From contig QBLS01000006.1 in assembly GCA_003249015.1 (NCBI GenBank), forward strand, positions 1 through 64,000: a DNA stretch of 64,000 bases, in the 5' to 3' direction. This document shows positions 18,550 to 26,684 of the stretch, in pieces; the first letter of the stretch is position 1, and every line of letters begins with the position of its first letter. The stretch comes from Pseudanabaena sp. Its GTDB lineage: Bacteria > Cyanobacteriota > Cyanobacteriia > Pseudanabaenales > Pseudanabaenaceae. Below the pieces are notes generated by a model. It saw only the letters and a program-made list of their open reading frames with translations. It did not search any database and was not told the origin of the DNA. The translations under genes and the position numbers were made by a program.

Positions 18550-18891
18550 CTACACAGGAGGATTAACGTTTTGGGTTTGCAATCGTAATTTTAGAACTTC
18601 TAAAATCTCGACAGGAACTTGCGTGCGTAGCGATCGCCCTAGGCGGTTCTTTTTTTGAGCTAGTTGCAGACACTCCAAACTCTTACAGAGATAAGCTGAT
18701 CGCCCCATGCCGTGATCGAGTTGAATCTGAAAACTCTGACCACCTTTTTCTCGCCTAGGCTTGCCTAAGGCAGCAATTAATTCATTTTCAGCAGAATCTT
18801 GTGCGATCGGTACAAGTACCAACCGCCAAAACTCGTCTCGTTGAGCAATACGCTGACAGCTTACACAGCGCCGATGCAGCTTCAGAGCCAA
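18550..18891 (-). CDS. ylxR: YlxR family RNA-binding protein
   Basis: 113 residues. The N-terminus RRCVSCQRIAQRDEFWRLV matches the YlxR/DUF448 signature (C-x-x-C-x...E-x-x-R-x-V), and GRSAYLCKSLECLQLAQKKNRLGRSLR is the conserved second half. It begins at a TTG 5 nt after the nusA stop, so it is coupled to nusA. YlxR is a small nucleoid or RNA-associated protein encoded in the nusA-infB operon of most bacteria; recent work links it to RNase P in some species. The C-terminal ~25 residues are variable. Confidence 0.88.
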   Translation of the reverse strand: MALKLHRRCVSCQRIAQRDEFWRLVLVPIAQDSAENELIAALGKPRREKGGQSFQIQLDHGMGRSAYLCKSLECLQLAQKKNRLGRSLRTQVPVEILEVLKLRLQTQNVNPPV

Positions 18892-18896
18892 ATTAA

Positions 18897-20162
18897 TTAC
18901 TCCGCTTCCTCTTGATCAAACTCATCCTGTTCAAGTTCGTCATCCTCAGCTTGCCTTAGCGCCAAAGCTTCACGCTCTTGCAATGCTCTTGTTGCGCTCT
19001 CCTCCATCCTGCGATCCTCCTCCGCATAGTCGTACTTAGCGAGGTTCTTAATGTCAATCTTCCAGCCAGTCAAACGAGCAGCCAGACGAACATTTTGTCC
19101 CTCCTTACCGATCGCCAAGCTCAGTTGATCTTCAGGCACAAGCACATGGGCGATTCTCTCATCGGCATTGATTAACCGCACCTCATGGATTTTGGCAGGA
19201 CTCAAGGAGTTAGCAATATAAGTCGAGGGATCAGGTGACCAGCGGATGACATCAATTTTTTCTCCTCTCAACTCACTTACCACAGCCTGAATCCTAGCGC
19301 CCCGCGCACCGATACAAGCACCCACAGGATCAACATCTCTCTCAAGGGTATCAACAGCAATTTTAGTACGCGGTCCCACTGCGGGTGATGGGGGATTAGC
19401 TTCCCTCGCCACGGCAACAATCCTCACAATTTCTTCCTCAATTTCAGGAACTTCATTTGCAAAGAGATAAACAACTAATCCCGCGTCAGCCCTAGACGCT
19501 AGTAGCTGAGGGCCACGACGAGAACCCTCATATACTTTTTTTAGATAAACCTTCAAGGTCATCCCAGGGCGATAGGGTCTTTCACCCGCCAACTGCTCGC
19601 GCTTAGGCAACTCAGCTTCAACTTCAGGCTGTCCAAAGCCACTACTGACTGAAACAATTACCGAAGTCCCCTCAAAACGCAGTACTCGTCCTTGCAGTAC
19701 CGTCCCTTCAATATCTTGGAATTCTTCTTGAATAATTTTACGTTGTTGATCCCTGAGCTTTTGCGCTAGCACTTGCTTAGTTTGGATCGCTGCCATTCTG
19801 CCAAAATCACCCTGTTCTGGGGTAACGTCAACCACCACTGTGCCGCCTGCTTGGGCTTCAGGCGCAACCTCCCGCACCTCTGACAGTCCAATTTCATGAT
19901 CAGCATCACCAACTTCTTCAACAATAGTTTTAGTTGCTAGTACTCGAAATCCTTCGCTTTCAAGATCCAATTCGACATCAAAGTTATTAAAGTATTCATC
20001 TTCAAAATTAATACCATCAGAACGATAAGTCTTCCGAAAGCGCTCGTATCCTTTTAGTAGAGCCTCACGCAATGCATTCTGAACAGCGTGTTTAGGAAGA
20101 TTTCGCTCTTTGCAAATTACTTCTACCATCTGCCCTAATCCGGGTAAGCTCAGCAATGACAT
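18897..20162 (-). CDS. nusA: transcription termination/antitermination factor NusA
   Basis: 421 residues, the short cyanobacterial form. N-terminal RNA-polymerase-binding domain (ALREALLKGYERF), S1 domain around 140-205 (QDIEGTVLQGRVLRFEGTSVIV), KH1 (~235-300, with PVGACIGARGARIQ) and KH2 (~305-370, with SLAIGKEGQNVRLAARLTGW). It ends in an acidic tail and lacks the C-terminal repeats of the E. coli protein. It modulates pausing, termination and antitermination. Transcribed after rimP, with ylxR directly downstream. Confidence 0.96.
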   Translation of the reverse strand: MSLLSLPGLGQMVEVICKERNLPKHAVQNALREALLKGYERFRKTYRSDGINFEDEYFNNFDVELDLESEGFRVLATKTIVEEVGDADHEIGLSEVREVAPEAQAGGTVVVDVTPEQGDFGRMAAIQTKQVLAQKLRDQQRKIIQEEFQDIEGTVLQGRVLRFEGTSVIVSVSSGFGQPEVEAELPKREQLAGERPYRPGMTLKVYLKKVYEGSRRGPQLLASRADAGLVVYLFANEVPEIEEEIVRIVAVAREANPPSPAVGPRTKIAVDTLERDVDPVGACIGARGARIQAVVSELRGEKIDVIRWSPDPSTYIANSLSPAKIHEVRLINADERIAHVLVPEDQLSLAIGKEGQNVRLAARLTGWKIDIKNLAKYDYAEEDRRMEESATRALQEREALALRQAEDDELEQDEFDQEEAE

Positions 20163-20288
20163 AGTTTTTCTCGATTTTATTTGGTTGTGGATTCTATTTA
20201 ATTGTTTTCTATTGATAGGCAGGCTATCAATAGGATCTAAAGCAGTAACGTAAGCGCTGCGTGCGCCGCAACTCTTACGATTTATAGC

Positions 20289-20382
20289 AAATAAAAAAAT
20301 GGCTATGCCATGTCTTTATTTAAAAACCTATACTAGGCTTATTTTTTAGTTCACAAAATTGTAAGCACACTTTTGTGAACTA
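20289..20382. repeat. paired hairpins between rimP and nusA
   Basis: A degenerate AATGGC/GCCAT hairpin (20289-20321) followed by a TTCACAAAATTGT...ACACTTTTGTGAA hairpin (20348-20382). They split rimP from nusA by 223 bp; whether they terminate or process the transcript is open. Confidence 0.55.
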
Positions 20383-20385
20383 ATA

Positions 20386-20847
20386 TTATTCAGCTTTGGT
20401 CAGCTCAACGCGCTCAACTACTTCACGGGGAATATTTGCCATCCGCCCCTTAATGCTGATTGAAATGTGGGTTTCATTTCGCGAAACCAGATGACCACTC
20501 CATTTTTGCTTGCCTTCATATGGCTCTGTGGCAATGACATCGACCATAAATCCCTTAAATGCAATAAACTCGCGATCGCCTTGTAATTGTTTTTCAGCAC
20601 CAGGGCTAGATATTTCTAACACATAAGCATAGGGAATTAGATCGGCTGCATCCAGAGATGGCTCCAAGGCTCGACTCATCTGTTCGCAGTCATCTAGCCC
20701 AGTATTTTGGATAGGATTGCGAATATCAACTCGCAAAACTACAGGGCTTTTATTAGTATGTAACACCACATCAACTACCTCTAACCCTAAGGGCGAGGCA
20801 ACTTCTTCTGCAATTTGCAGAATCTGCGGAATGAGAGGATGACTCAT
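20386..20847 (-). CDS. rimP: ribosome maturation factor RimP
   Basis: 153 residues, usual length. The N-terminal domain has ASPLGLEVVDVVLHTNKSPVVLRVDI, then DCEQMSRALEPSLDAADLIPYAYVLEISSPGAEKQL with the conserved SSPG motif, and a C-terminal Sm-like part (WSGHLVSRNETHISISIKG). It is needed for 30S maturation. It is the first gene of the rimP-nusA-ylxR series on the minus strand. Confidence 0.94.
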   Translation of the reverse strand: MSHPLIPQILQIAEEVASPLGLEVVDVVLHTNKSPVVLRVDIRNPIQNTGLDDCEQMSRALEPSLDAADLIPYAYVLEISSPGAEKQLQGDREFIAFKGFMVDVIATEPYEGKQKWSGHLVSRNETHISISIKGRMANIPREVVERVELTKAE

Positions 20848-20905
20848 CGAATTTGTGATTTGAGTATATACAGTGGATATGGATGGATTTTATAGTGACC
20901 GCCAG

Positions 20906-20948
20906 TAATACTCAGAAAACAGCGTTACCATTTTCTGAGTATTACTAG
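20906..20948. repeat. 16-bp hairpin upstream of rimP
   Basis: AGTAATACTCAGAAAA pairs exactly with 20933-20948 around an 11-nt loop. Confidence 0.6.
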
Positions 20949-21040
20949 TAACAGTGAAAGTAATTTATGCTGTCACTCGCTTCTTGGATTGAGATTTGTA
21001 CAAACACAAATTACGAAACGTAAAAAGTCATTAAAAACAA

Positions 21041-21065
21041 AAGAGTGGGGCGATCGCCCACTCTT
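21041..21065. terminator. short hairpin around a HIP1 octamer
   Basis: AAGAGTGGG, then GCGATCGC, then CCCACTCTT. A perfect palindrome with the HIP1 octamer at its centre. Confidence 0.5.
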
Positions 21066-21161
21066 GAAGAATGCTTTTAATCACTGCTCAGATTTAGCAA
21101 AGACTAGGTAAATACTTTGTCAAATATTTGTACCAAGTTAAAATTAAAGAAATTTTAAGTC

Positions 21162-21189
21162 TTGACTTTGCTACAGTGATTGCTATACT
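21162..21189 (+). promoter_or_regulatory. sigma70-type promoter with extended -10
   Basis: TTGACT (21162-21167), 16-nt spacer ending in TGC, TATACT (21184-21189). This is the best promoter match I saw outside the nir operon. The expected start is near 21196, about 430 nt upstream of the glycosyltransferase ATG, implying a long leader or a separate small RNA. Confidence 0.6.
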
Positions 21190-21250
21190 ACCACATGCAA
21201 ATCAATCTAGCGCAAGGTAGCTATTCGCATTGACACAGGACATTTAAATT

Positions 21251-21322
21251 ATGATCATCATAACTTGCGTCTTATTGTTTGTCAGGGAATGGTTATTTCA
21301 GTATCTATCTCCTATTCGCTAA
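21251..21322 (+). CDS. possible 23-residue hydrophobic peptide
   Basis: A 23-codon ORF starting with ATG 55 nt downstream of the predicted start of the promoter at 21162. The product is mostly aliphatic in its first half (MIIITCVLLFV) with a basic end, as expected for a tiny membrane peptide. An ACAGGA stretch lies about 10 nt upstream of the ATG. It matches none of the small photosynthetic subunits I know. It could be chance. Confidence 0.25.
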   Translation: MIIITCVLLFVREWLFQYLSPIR

Positions 21323-21625
21323 CTAGAAACGCTTATCGATAATCTCAATGATTGTTGTCAAACCTTCTTTTTTAAAGTTTTTCTTAAAAAATCTTCTCTG
21401 AGTCGTTACAAGTTGTCAAATATCCTATTGAGCTGTAAGTTCTCTAACATAATTCAACCAATTATTAGAAAGTATTTGCAAATAAATTATTAAATTGCTT
21501 AAATCTGTTGTTGTCTATATATTTGAGCCAGTATCTTGGCAAAATTACGTCTAGTGATTGAAACCTCTATAAATAAGGCTGCTCAGTTAATTAAAAATTA
21601 TTTTACAAATACCTTCTATAACTAA

Positions 21626-23293
21626 ATGAATATTATTAGAAATAAAAAACCATCAGTAATATTTCTAGAAGTATTACTAATCTTAATAATACTTCTAGGA
21701 ATATTATTAAGATTTACAAATCTCGACAAAAAGGTATATTGGTCTGATGAAGTTTTTACAGCCTTGAGAGCCTCTGGCTATAGTGAGGTTGAAGCGATTC
21801 AAGGGATTCGATCCAAACCTTTTGTAAATAGTATTGATGTGCAGAAGTATCAGTATGAGGGTGAACAAAGTAGCACTGCTCAGGTAGTTATAGAATCCCT
21901 TGCCACAGAAGATCCTCAACACCCTCCTCTATATTTCCTAATGTCCAAAGTGTGGATGCGATGGTTTGGCGACACAGTGACAGTAAGACGAAGTCTCTCC
22001 GCTGTCATTAGTTTGTTGGCTTTCCCGTTAGCATATTGGCTATGCATAGAGCTTTTTAATTCGTCACTAGTTGGACTAACAATGATTGCTTTAATTGCAA
22101 TCTCTCCATTTCACATTTTGTATGCTCAGGAAGCTAGGCAGTACAGTTTGTGGATCGTAACTACTTTATTATCAAGTGCAACTTTATTACGGGCGCTCCG
22201 CAAAGATTCTAAATATCTCTGGTTTGCCTACGCCATAGCAACATCTTTATCGCTATATACATTCCTACTGTCAGTCTTAGTAGCAATAGCGCATGGAATC
22301 TATGTATTAACTACGGAAGGATTTCGACTTAGCAAGAACTTTGTAAGCTACTTAGTCTCAACTATTGTGGCTTTTGTATCGGTCATACCTTGGATATGGA
22401 TAGTTGTAAATAGTATTGCTCAAATTAACAGGACAACTGGTGGTAATAAAAGATTATCAGGTTTAGGATTCTATTTAACTTTAGTGAAAGAATGGATAGT
22501 TAACTTAAATAGAATATTCATTGATTTAATATTTGATTCAGGAGCATCTTCCAATCCACTTTCACCATTAACTATCTTGCTAATGATTACTGTATTACTG
22601 TCTATAACTGTAACTGTTTATTCAATTTACTTTGTTCATAAGACAACTCGTAAAAGGATTTGGTTATTAATAGGTAGTTTGATTATCATTAATCTTACAG
22701 CACTAATTTTGCCTGACTTAATTTTGGGAGATAGTCGTTCAATGATTAGTCGCTATTTTATACCTGCGTATATCGGAGTACAGGTAGCAGTTGCCTATGC
22801 TGCCGCAGAAATAATTAGAAGATTTACGACAAATTCTTGGAAACAGAGAACAAAATTATATGTAATGGCAATTGTTTTTACTTTAGGTGTTGTTTCCTGT
22901 CTGGTTAATAGCCAAGCACAAACCTCTTGGATTAAAGGTTACGGACAACTCAATCACTTAGTAGCTCAGGTTGTTAATCAATCAGAACGACCATTACTGA
23001 TCAGTTCATCCATATCTTCAGACATACTTTCTCTAAGCTACTATCTTGACCCTAAAGTGGAAATCATTGCCCGACCAGTCTGCTTAACTTGTCGTACAGA
23101 GTTCAAACTAGATATTGATACTACATTTTTGCAAAGTATTTTTGAAAAATACAGCGATGTCTTTGTCATAAATGTCAAACTACCATCAGAATTTGACAAC
23201 AAATTTAAGTATAAATCTGTCTTTTTACCTAATACTCGCACTGGTAGAAGCGATGGCAGTAGTCTGTGGCGTTTAGAAACGAATACTAACTAA
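21626..23293 (+). CDS. membrane glycosyltransferase, GT39/ArnT-like
   Basis: 555 residues with about ten membrane segments. The first extracytoplasmic loop has YWSDEVFTALRASG, the acidic motif of the PMT/ArnT GT-C fold, and DPQHPPLYFLMSKVWMRWFGD follows as in the PMT_2 domain (~85-110). These enzymes transfer a sugar from a polyprenyl-phosphate donor to lipid, glycan or protein on the outer face of the membrane. First of the surface-polysaccharide genes. Its last 8 bases overlap, tail to tail, with the ferredoxin gene on the other strand. Its substrate is not known. Confidence 0.88.
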   Translation: MNIIRNKKPSVIFLEVLLILIILLGILLRFTNLDKKVYWSDEVFTALRASGYSEVEAIQGIRSKPFVNSIDVQKYQYEGEQSSTAQVVIESLATEDPQHPPLYFLMSKVWMRWFGDTVTVRRSLSAVISLLAFPLAYWLCIELFNSSLVGLTMIALIAISPFHILYAQEARQYSLWIVTTLLSSATLLRALRKDSKYLWFAYAIATSLSLYTFLLSVLVAIAHGIYVLTTEGFRLSKNFVSYLVSTIVAFVSVIPWIWIVVNSIAQINRTTGGNKRLSGLGFYLTLVKEWIVNLNRIFIDLIFDSGASSNPLSPLTILLMITVLLSITVTVYSIYFVHKTTRKRIWLLIGSLIIINLTALILPDLILGDSRSMISRYFIPAYIGVQVAVAYAAAEIIRRFTTNSWKQRTKLYVMAIVFTLGVVSCLVNSQAQTSWIKGYGQLNHLVAQVVNQSERPLLISSSISSDILSLSYYLDPKVEIIARPVCLTCRTEFKLDIDTTFLQSIFEKYSDVFVINVKLPSEFDNKFKYKSVFLPNTRTGRSDGSSLWRLETNTN

Positions 23294-23513
23294 AATCTAT
23301 TACCAGATCAAGACGTTCATTTGGGAGTATAGCTCCCTTTACTGGACATACTTGTAAGCAAACACCGCAATCAATGCAAATACTGGGGTCAATTTTAAAC
23401 CAGATGGTTCCTTTCTGATTGATTCCTTGTCCCTGTTCAATACAACCTACTGGACAAACTGGAACACATTCCGCAATCCCTTCACACGTGTTTGAAATAA
23501 TTGTATAAGCCAT
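23286..23513 (-). CDS. bacterial-type 2[4Fe-4S] ferredoxin
   Basis: 75 residues. Two cluster-binding motifs: a first with CEGIAECVPVCPVGCIE, where spacing is atypical, and a canonical second CIDCGVCLQVCPVKGAI. It looks like the small Synechocystis-type bacterial ferredoxins, low-potential electron carriers in the cytoplasm. It ends 8 bp inside the tail of the convergent glycosyltransferase gene. No redox partner gene is adjacent. Confidence 0.88.
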   Translation of the reverse strand: MAYTIISNTCEGIAECVPVCPVGCIEQGQGINQKGTIWFKIDPSICIDCGVCLQVCPVKGAILPNERLDLVIDFS

Positions 23514-23549
23514 ACTGAAGATTTTGTTTAAACTAACCTAATTTGCTAT

Positions 23550-23965
23550 TCATAGATTAACGCTAATAGCAAGAACAAAGAGTATGTCTTTAAGATCAAA
23601 GACCTTAGTAGTGACAGCATGAGTAGGTTTAGGTAAAAGCTAGAAAATCAAACTGCCTTTGGTTTCGGCTACTCTGCACTTATGGTGTTGCAGAAACTGG
23701 CCATAACCAGCAACAGGTTGATCTGAGTTGCTTTTTCGCATAGCGAAGAGCTAGATATTGTCTGCCTCAAGCAACAATTCCTCAACCTCATAATCGTTGT
23801 AAGCTCTATCTGCATAGACTACACAGATAAATCAAACAGAAATATCCTCAAGCCCCTAACATAAGCAAAGGCATCACTAGTTAGAAAAAATTCTAATTCT
23901 ATGGACTCTCCGACTCTGTCACTATCAAATGAATTTTGATACCGTAAAAGTATTATTGCTGTAGA
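23550..23965 (-). pseudogene. decayed IS982-type transposase, C-terminal part
   Basis: Read on the minus strand, pieces of a DDE transposase appear in shifting frames. In order: YGIKIHLIVTE, then after a frameshift IELEFFLTSDAF, then ADRAYNDYEVEELLLEADN, a stop, MRKSNSDQPVAGYGQFLQHH, VAETKGSLI, a stop, and LPKPTHAVTTKVFDLKDILFVLAISVN with a final TGA at 23550-23552. The order and motifs (DRAYNDYE, the HAVT tail) fit IS982-family transposases. At least one frameshift and two internal stops make it dead, and the N-terminal half is gone. Confidence 0.8.
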
Positions 23966-24141
23966 CAAATTAATTTTTCTTGTTGCTAATTTGGATATTT
24001 CCCTGTACAGCAGAATTTTTTTGTCGCAGTTGATAAGTGTCAACTTAATTTAAGCTAAATTTCTAATTTCTTAACATCTACTTAAGATATCTCTGAAATC
24101 TACTCTAATTCAATACTTTCATCAAACAGAAGAAGACTCAG

Positions 24142-24180
24142 AGTAACTTAAATATAACTAAATATAACTGAGTTATAACT
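24142..24180 (+). promoter_or_regulatory. TATAACT direct-repeat array
   Basis: TATAACT at 24153, 24163 and 24174, with a related AGTAACT at 24142: four units 10-11 bp apart, about one helical turn. This resembles a response-regulator binding array. It lies ~530 bp upstream of the surface-protein gene. Confidence 0.45.
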
Positions 24181-24710
24181 ATTTGACGAAAATCAGCAAG
24201 TGGTTAGGGGTTGTAATTCGTAATCTTTCATGTAGGATAAATTCAATTGATTAAGTTGACTGTAGGAAGTCGACTGCAATCATCATTAATTTTAAAACTA
24301 CTAATAATTGTTAAACCTGATAGGTAGGTATTATGCATTGGTAGTTGAATAGGTAAGGTTGGCAGCAAATAACTTGGCTCTGACGATGCTGAGTGGTGAT
24401 GGTTAGGTAAATCCATATTTGATGCTGATGGTTATCCTGTGTAATGTTGATTAATTTGAATTAAAAGGTTCATTTGGGATGACTGACGACGTATGTCATA
24501 TCCATAATTACTCTTTCAACATTACTTTTCGACACTCGTTAGAGCGTTTAGAAGTGTAGTAATACGATGACTATGCAGCTTAACTTTGACGCAGTTAAGT
24601 GGTGATGGCAAAGTTTAAACCCATGCTAGTTGTTGTAGCGTTGAATGACTTCAAACTTACTTATTTGTAAGTCAACCCTGTAAAAGCTACTTAATAATAT
24701 TGACAAAAAC

Positions 24711-25358
24711 ATGAAACTTTCCACATTTGGTCTTGGCTTAGCTGTTGCAGCTTCCAGCTTTGTTGGTATTTCTTCACTATCTCATTCAGCAAGCGCTGCA
24801 ACAATTGGTGCAGAGAATGGCTCTTTTACTTTTGAAGGTATTTGGGAATTCACTTTTCTCTATTCATTTGGTTCATTTCAATCTACTTTTGGTATTGAGC
24901 CTTCCCCTACATTGTTCTCTGAAATCAGTACTGCGACTCCTGGAGTTGTAACACCTAGCTCTGCAGTTACTTACACGTTTACGGGTTCTGAGAAGAATTT
25001 CTTCCTCTCTACTGAGAATCCTTCTGGAACTCCTAAGATTTTATCAAGTACAGCTCATACTGAGACTGCTAAAGGAGCATTTTGGATTGCTAGTTCTGCG
25101 ACTGATTTCCCAGTTTCAGGAGCGTCAACTTTTGATCCAGGTGGACTTACCTTTGCAAGTTTTGTTGGTGCGAACGCAGTTGATGGTGCACTCGTAATCG
25201 GCGTTAACGATGTGTTTACTGGAGATAAGGACTACAACGACTTTATCATCAAAGCTAGAGCTGTTCCTGTTCCTGCAATTGTTCCTGGTATTGCTCTCGC
25301 TGGAGCTTTCTTTGGTAGCAAGGCTCTCAAGCGTAAGAAAGACAAAGCTAGTGCTTAA
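24711..25358 (+). CDS. secreted surface protein with PEP-CTERM-like sorting signal
   Basis: 215 residues. Signal peptide at ~1-29 (GLAVAASSFVGISSLSHSASA). The middle has VNDVFTGDKDYNDFIIKA, like the DUF4114 calcium-binding-type motif. The C-terminus is a tripartite sorting signal: VPVPAIVPG, a hydrophobic helix (IALAGAFFG), and a basic cluster KALKRKKDK. It resembles the PEP-CTERM/PTPA-CTERM signals that exosortases process in bacteria making exopolysaccharide. Context fits: it lies within the polysaccharide genes. Function beyond surface attachment is unknown. No exosortase gene is visible here. Confidence 0.8.
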   Translation: MKLSTFGLGLAVAASSFVGISSLSHSASAATIGAENGSFTFEGIWEFTFLYSFGSFQSTFGIEPSPTLFSEISTATPGVVTPSSAVTYTFTGSEKNFFLSTENPSGTPKILSSTAHTETAKGAFWIASSATDFPVSGASTFDPGGLTFASFVGANAVDGALVIGVNDVFTGDKDYNDFIIKARAVPVPAIVPGIALAGAFFGSKALKRKKDKASA

Positions 25359-25422
25359 TCAGTACTGATATTTTTCTTTACCTTGATTACCTAATTGGTA
25401 AATAGTTAGTGTATTGAGAAGT

Positions 25423-25464
25423 AAAAAAGGCAGAGTTAGTAATATTACTGACTCTGCCTTTTTT
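25423..25464 (+). terminator. terminator of the surface-protein gene
   Basis: 20-bp stem with one mismatch (GGCAGAGT/ACTCTGCC core), preceded by an A-run and ending in a T-run. Confidence 0.85.
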
Positions 25465-25503
25465 TGATAGCCCAAAAACCTAGCTTTTACAATAAATACT
25501 CTT

Positions 25504-26643
25504 ATGAAGATATTGCAGATTGGGACAAGTTGGTTTCTTGATGATGCGGGTGGACTGGCGCGAGTTTACTATGGCTGTGTCAATAACTTGCCGATCGCAG
25601 GGGTAGATGTGTCAGGGCTAGTAACAGGTTCGGCAGACATTAAGCAGAGTTCAAATGGAAGGGTAGAATCATTTGCGGCAACTAATAGCTCTACTTGGCA
25701 GCGATCGCTAGGAATTAGGAAAGCGGTCAATCGATTATTAGTGACTGGTGATTACGATTTAGTGGCTACTCATTTTGCGCTTTATACCTTGCCAGCCATT
25801 GATCGTTTTGGAAAATTGCCCTTGGTAATGCATTTTCATGGACCCTGGGCTTTGGAGAGTCAAGCAGAAGGGGGCGGACGGATTTCAACTTGGGGGAAAT
25901 GGCTAATTGAAAAGCTGGTGTATCGCAGGGCTAATGGATTTATTGTTTTGTCAGAGGCTTTTCGGCAAATTTTACATAAAACTTATAAAGTGCCGCTAGA
26001 GAAGATTTTTATTGTGGGCGGTGGCGTTAATGCTTCAGAGTTTGATTTACCGATCACGATCGCACAGGCAAGAGCCAGATTGGGCTGGTCACAGAATCGG
26101 CGCGTTATTTTTTGTGTGCGCCGCTTGGTGCAACGCATGGGGTTGGAGAATTTAATATCCGCGATCGCCACAGTCCGCAAAAGTCATCCTGATGTACTGT
26201 TACTAATTGCAGGGAAAGGGGCGATCGCTTCATCTTTGCAATTGCAAATCCAAGAAATGCAGTTGCAGGATTATGTCAAGCTGCTGGGTTTTGTTCCAGA
26301 TCAGGACTTGGCGATCGCCTATCGTGCTGCTGAGATGACTGTTGTACCGACTATTGCTTTAGAAGGGTTTGGTTTGATTGTGATCGAATCCTTGGCGGCG
26401 GGAACGCCTGTGCTGGGTACGCCCATTGGCGGCATTCCTGAAATCTTACGTCCTCTGTCAACGGATTTACTTTTAGAAGGCAGTCAGACTCATCAAATTG
26501 CCCAAGGTTTAATCGAAGCTTTGTCTGGTGATCGGCAGATGCCAAGTGCAGAGATTTGCCAAAGCTATGTTAAACAAAATTATGATTGGAGAGTAATTGC
26601 TGGACAAATGCGATCGGTTTATGAACAGGTGATTAATCTCTAA
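25504..26643 (+). CDS. glycosyltransferase family 4
   Basis: 379 residues, GT-B fold. The N-terminal donor-side loop is SWFLDDAGGLARVYYG, the mid-protein has HFHGPWA, and the C-terminal domain carries the GT4 signature VPTIALEGFGLIVIESLAAGTPVLGTPIGG with the E-x7-E pair. It transfers a nucleotide-activated sugar during cell-surface glycan assembly in the cytoplasm. The preceding gene has its own terminator, so it probably has a separate promoter. Acceptor and sugar are not known. Confidence 0.92.
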   Translation: MKILQIGTSWFLDDAGGLARVYYGCVNNLPIAGVDVSGLVTGSADIKQSSNGRVESFAATNSSTWQRSLGIRKAVNRLLVTGDYDLVATHFALYTLPAIDRFGKLPLVMHFHGPWALESQAEGGGRISTWGKWLIEKLVYRRANGFIVLSEAFRQILHKTYKVPLEKIFIVGGGVNASEFDLPITIAQARARLGWSQNRRVIFCVRRLVQRMGLENLISAIATVRKSHPDVLLLIAGKGAIASSLQLQIQEMQLQDYVKLLGFVPDQDLAIAYRAAEMTVVPTIALEGFGLIVIESLAAGTPVLGTPIGGIPEILRPLSTDLLLEGSQTHQIAQGLIEALSGDRQMPSAEICQSYVKQNYDWRVIAGQMRSVYEQVINL

Positions 26644-26684
26644 TAATCTCTGATGGCAGAGTAGTGCTTTGCTATGCAAAGCCA

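Larger units (their letters stand above)
20848..21625. other. intergenic, 778 bp
   Basis: It holds two hairpins (20906-20948; 21041-21065, the latter around a HIP1 octamer), a strong promoter-like site at 21162 and a 23-codon ORF at 21251. The last 300 bp before 21626 are very AT-rich with nothing recognised. Confidence 0.55.
23514..24710. other. gene-poor stretch, 1.2 kb
   Basis: It holds the transposase remnant 23550-23965, the TATAACT repeats at 24142-24180, and a ~530-bp AT-rich leader before the surface protein gene, with a small CTTAAC...GTTAAG inverted repeat at 24572-24600. No intact ORF was accepted. Confidence 0.55.

Noticed and set aside
21230-21255. A second promoter, TTGACA...TATGAT
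   Set aside because: The spacer is only 14 nt, too short for a normal sigma70 promoter.
23819-24043. A 74-codon minus-strand ORF as a standalone gene
   Set aside because: Its C-terminal half (IELEFFLTSDAF) is one frame of the broken transposase.
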